Source: Candidatus Competibacteraceae bacterium (GTDB lineage Bacteria; Pseudomonadota; Gammaproteobacteria; Competibacterales; Competibacteraceae). From it: a stretch of DNA of 5,425 bases. The stretch is from positions 1 to 5,425 of the forward strand of contig JAGRHI010000363.1 in NCBI GenBank assembly GCA_020445045.1. Direction: 5' to 3'. Position numbers and translations under genes: made by a program. Of this stretch, positions 5,253 to 5,425 are shown piece after piece. The number at the start of each line of letters is the position of its first letter. Positions within the stretch are counted from its first letter, which is position 1. The notes under the pieces were generated by a model, which saw only the letters and a program-made list of their open reading frames with translations, did not search any database and was not told the origin of the DNA.

Positions 5253-5425
5253 ATGCACCCGGTTGAAGAATCGCTGGAACTGATCAAACGCGGAGCGATA
5301 GACCTGCTGCTTGAGGAGGAGCTGATCGAGCGGCTCAGAACCGGTCGGCCACTTCGGATCAAGGCTGGCTTTGACCCGACTGCCCCCGACCTGCATCTGG
5401 GGCACACGGTACTGATCAATAAGCT
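5253..5425 (+). CDS. tyrS: Tyrosyl-tRNA synthetase, N-terminal part, cut by the window end
   Basis: This class I aminoacyl-tRNA synthetase activates tyrosine with ATP and charges tRNA-Tyr in the cytoplasm. Only the first 57 codons are present. They show a helical N-terminus and then KAGFDPTAPDLHLGHTVL (37-54), whose HLGH (48-51) is the class I HIGH signature that binds ATP. The KAGFDPTAPDLHLGH form is the TyrZ-type version seen in Pseudomonas and many other gammaproteobacteria, and differs from the YCGFDPT form of E. coli TyrS. The start is ATG 5253 with GAGGA upstream; an in-frame ATG at 5247 would add two residues. The KMSKS loop and the C-terminal RNA-binding domain lie outside the window. 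Confidence 0.93.
   Translation, partial: MHPVEESLELIKRGAIDLLLEEELIERLRTGRPLRIKAGFDPTAPDLHLGHTVLINK

Noticed and set aside
5101..5283. 60-codon open frame overlapping the start of tyrS
   Set aside because: No ribosome binding site, overlaps the tyrS leader and start out of frame, and no recognisable similarity.

Overview
This window is GC-rich chromosomal DNA from what looks like a gammaproteobacterium. The evidence is an A-type Fe-S carrier almost identical in layout to ErpA, a TyrZ-type tyrosyl-tRNA synthetase, and the order argC - erpA - tyrS, which recalls the Pseudomonas and purple-sulfur gammaproteobacterial neighbourhood. Tandem GH57 glycosidase genes would suit a glycogen-storing organism such as a Chromatiales or Competibacter relative, but that placement is inference.

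Layout. Positions 1-1283 (+) hold the 3' part of a glycoside hydrolase family 57 (GH57) gene whose start lies outside the window. After 121 bp, which contain an AT-rich possible promoter and a strong hairpin, a second and divergent GH57 gene runs from 1405 to 2592 (+). A convergent gene at 2653-3153 (-) encodes a membrane-anchored TlpA/ResA-type thiol-disulfide oxidoreductase; a hairpin lies between the two convergent stops. A 187 bp divergent spacer leads to argC (3341-4372, +), the third step of arginine biosynthesis. A 180 bp spacer carries a 25 bp palindrome resembling a type-1 IscR operator, laid over the -35 box of a good sigma70-like promoter, and drives erpA (4553-4915, +). A strong hairpin follows erpA. 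The 337 bp non-coding stretch 4916-5252 leads to tyrS (5253 to the window end, +), of which only the first 57 codons are present.

How they work together. The two GH57 enzymes probably act on the same class of alpha-glucan (glycogen or maltodextrin). The other genes are housekeeping functions with separate transcription signals: periplasmic thiol redox, arginine synthesis, Fe-S cluster delivery and tRNA charging. No mobile element, CRISPR array, tRNA or rRNA was seen. I do not see a convincing new biological system. The points most worth checking are the IscR-like operator before erpA, the divergent GH57 pair, and the shortened argC-erpA-tyrS neighbourhood.
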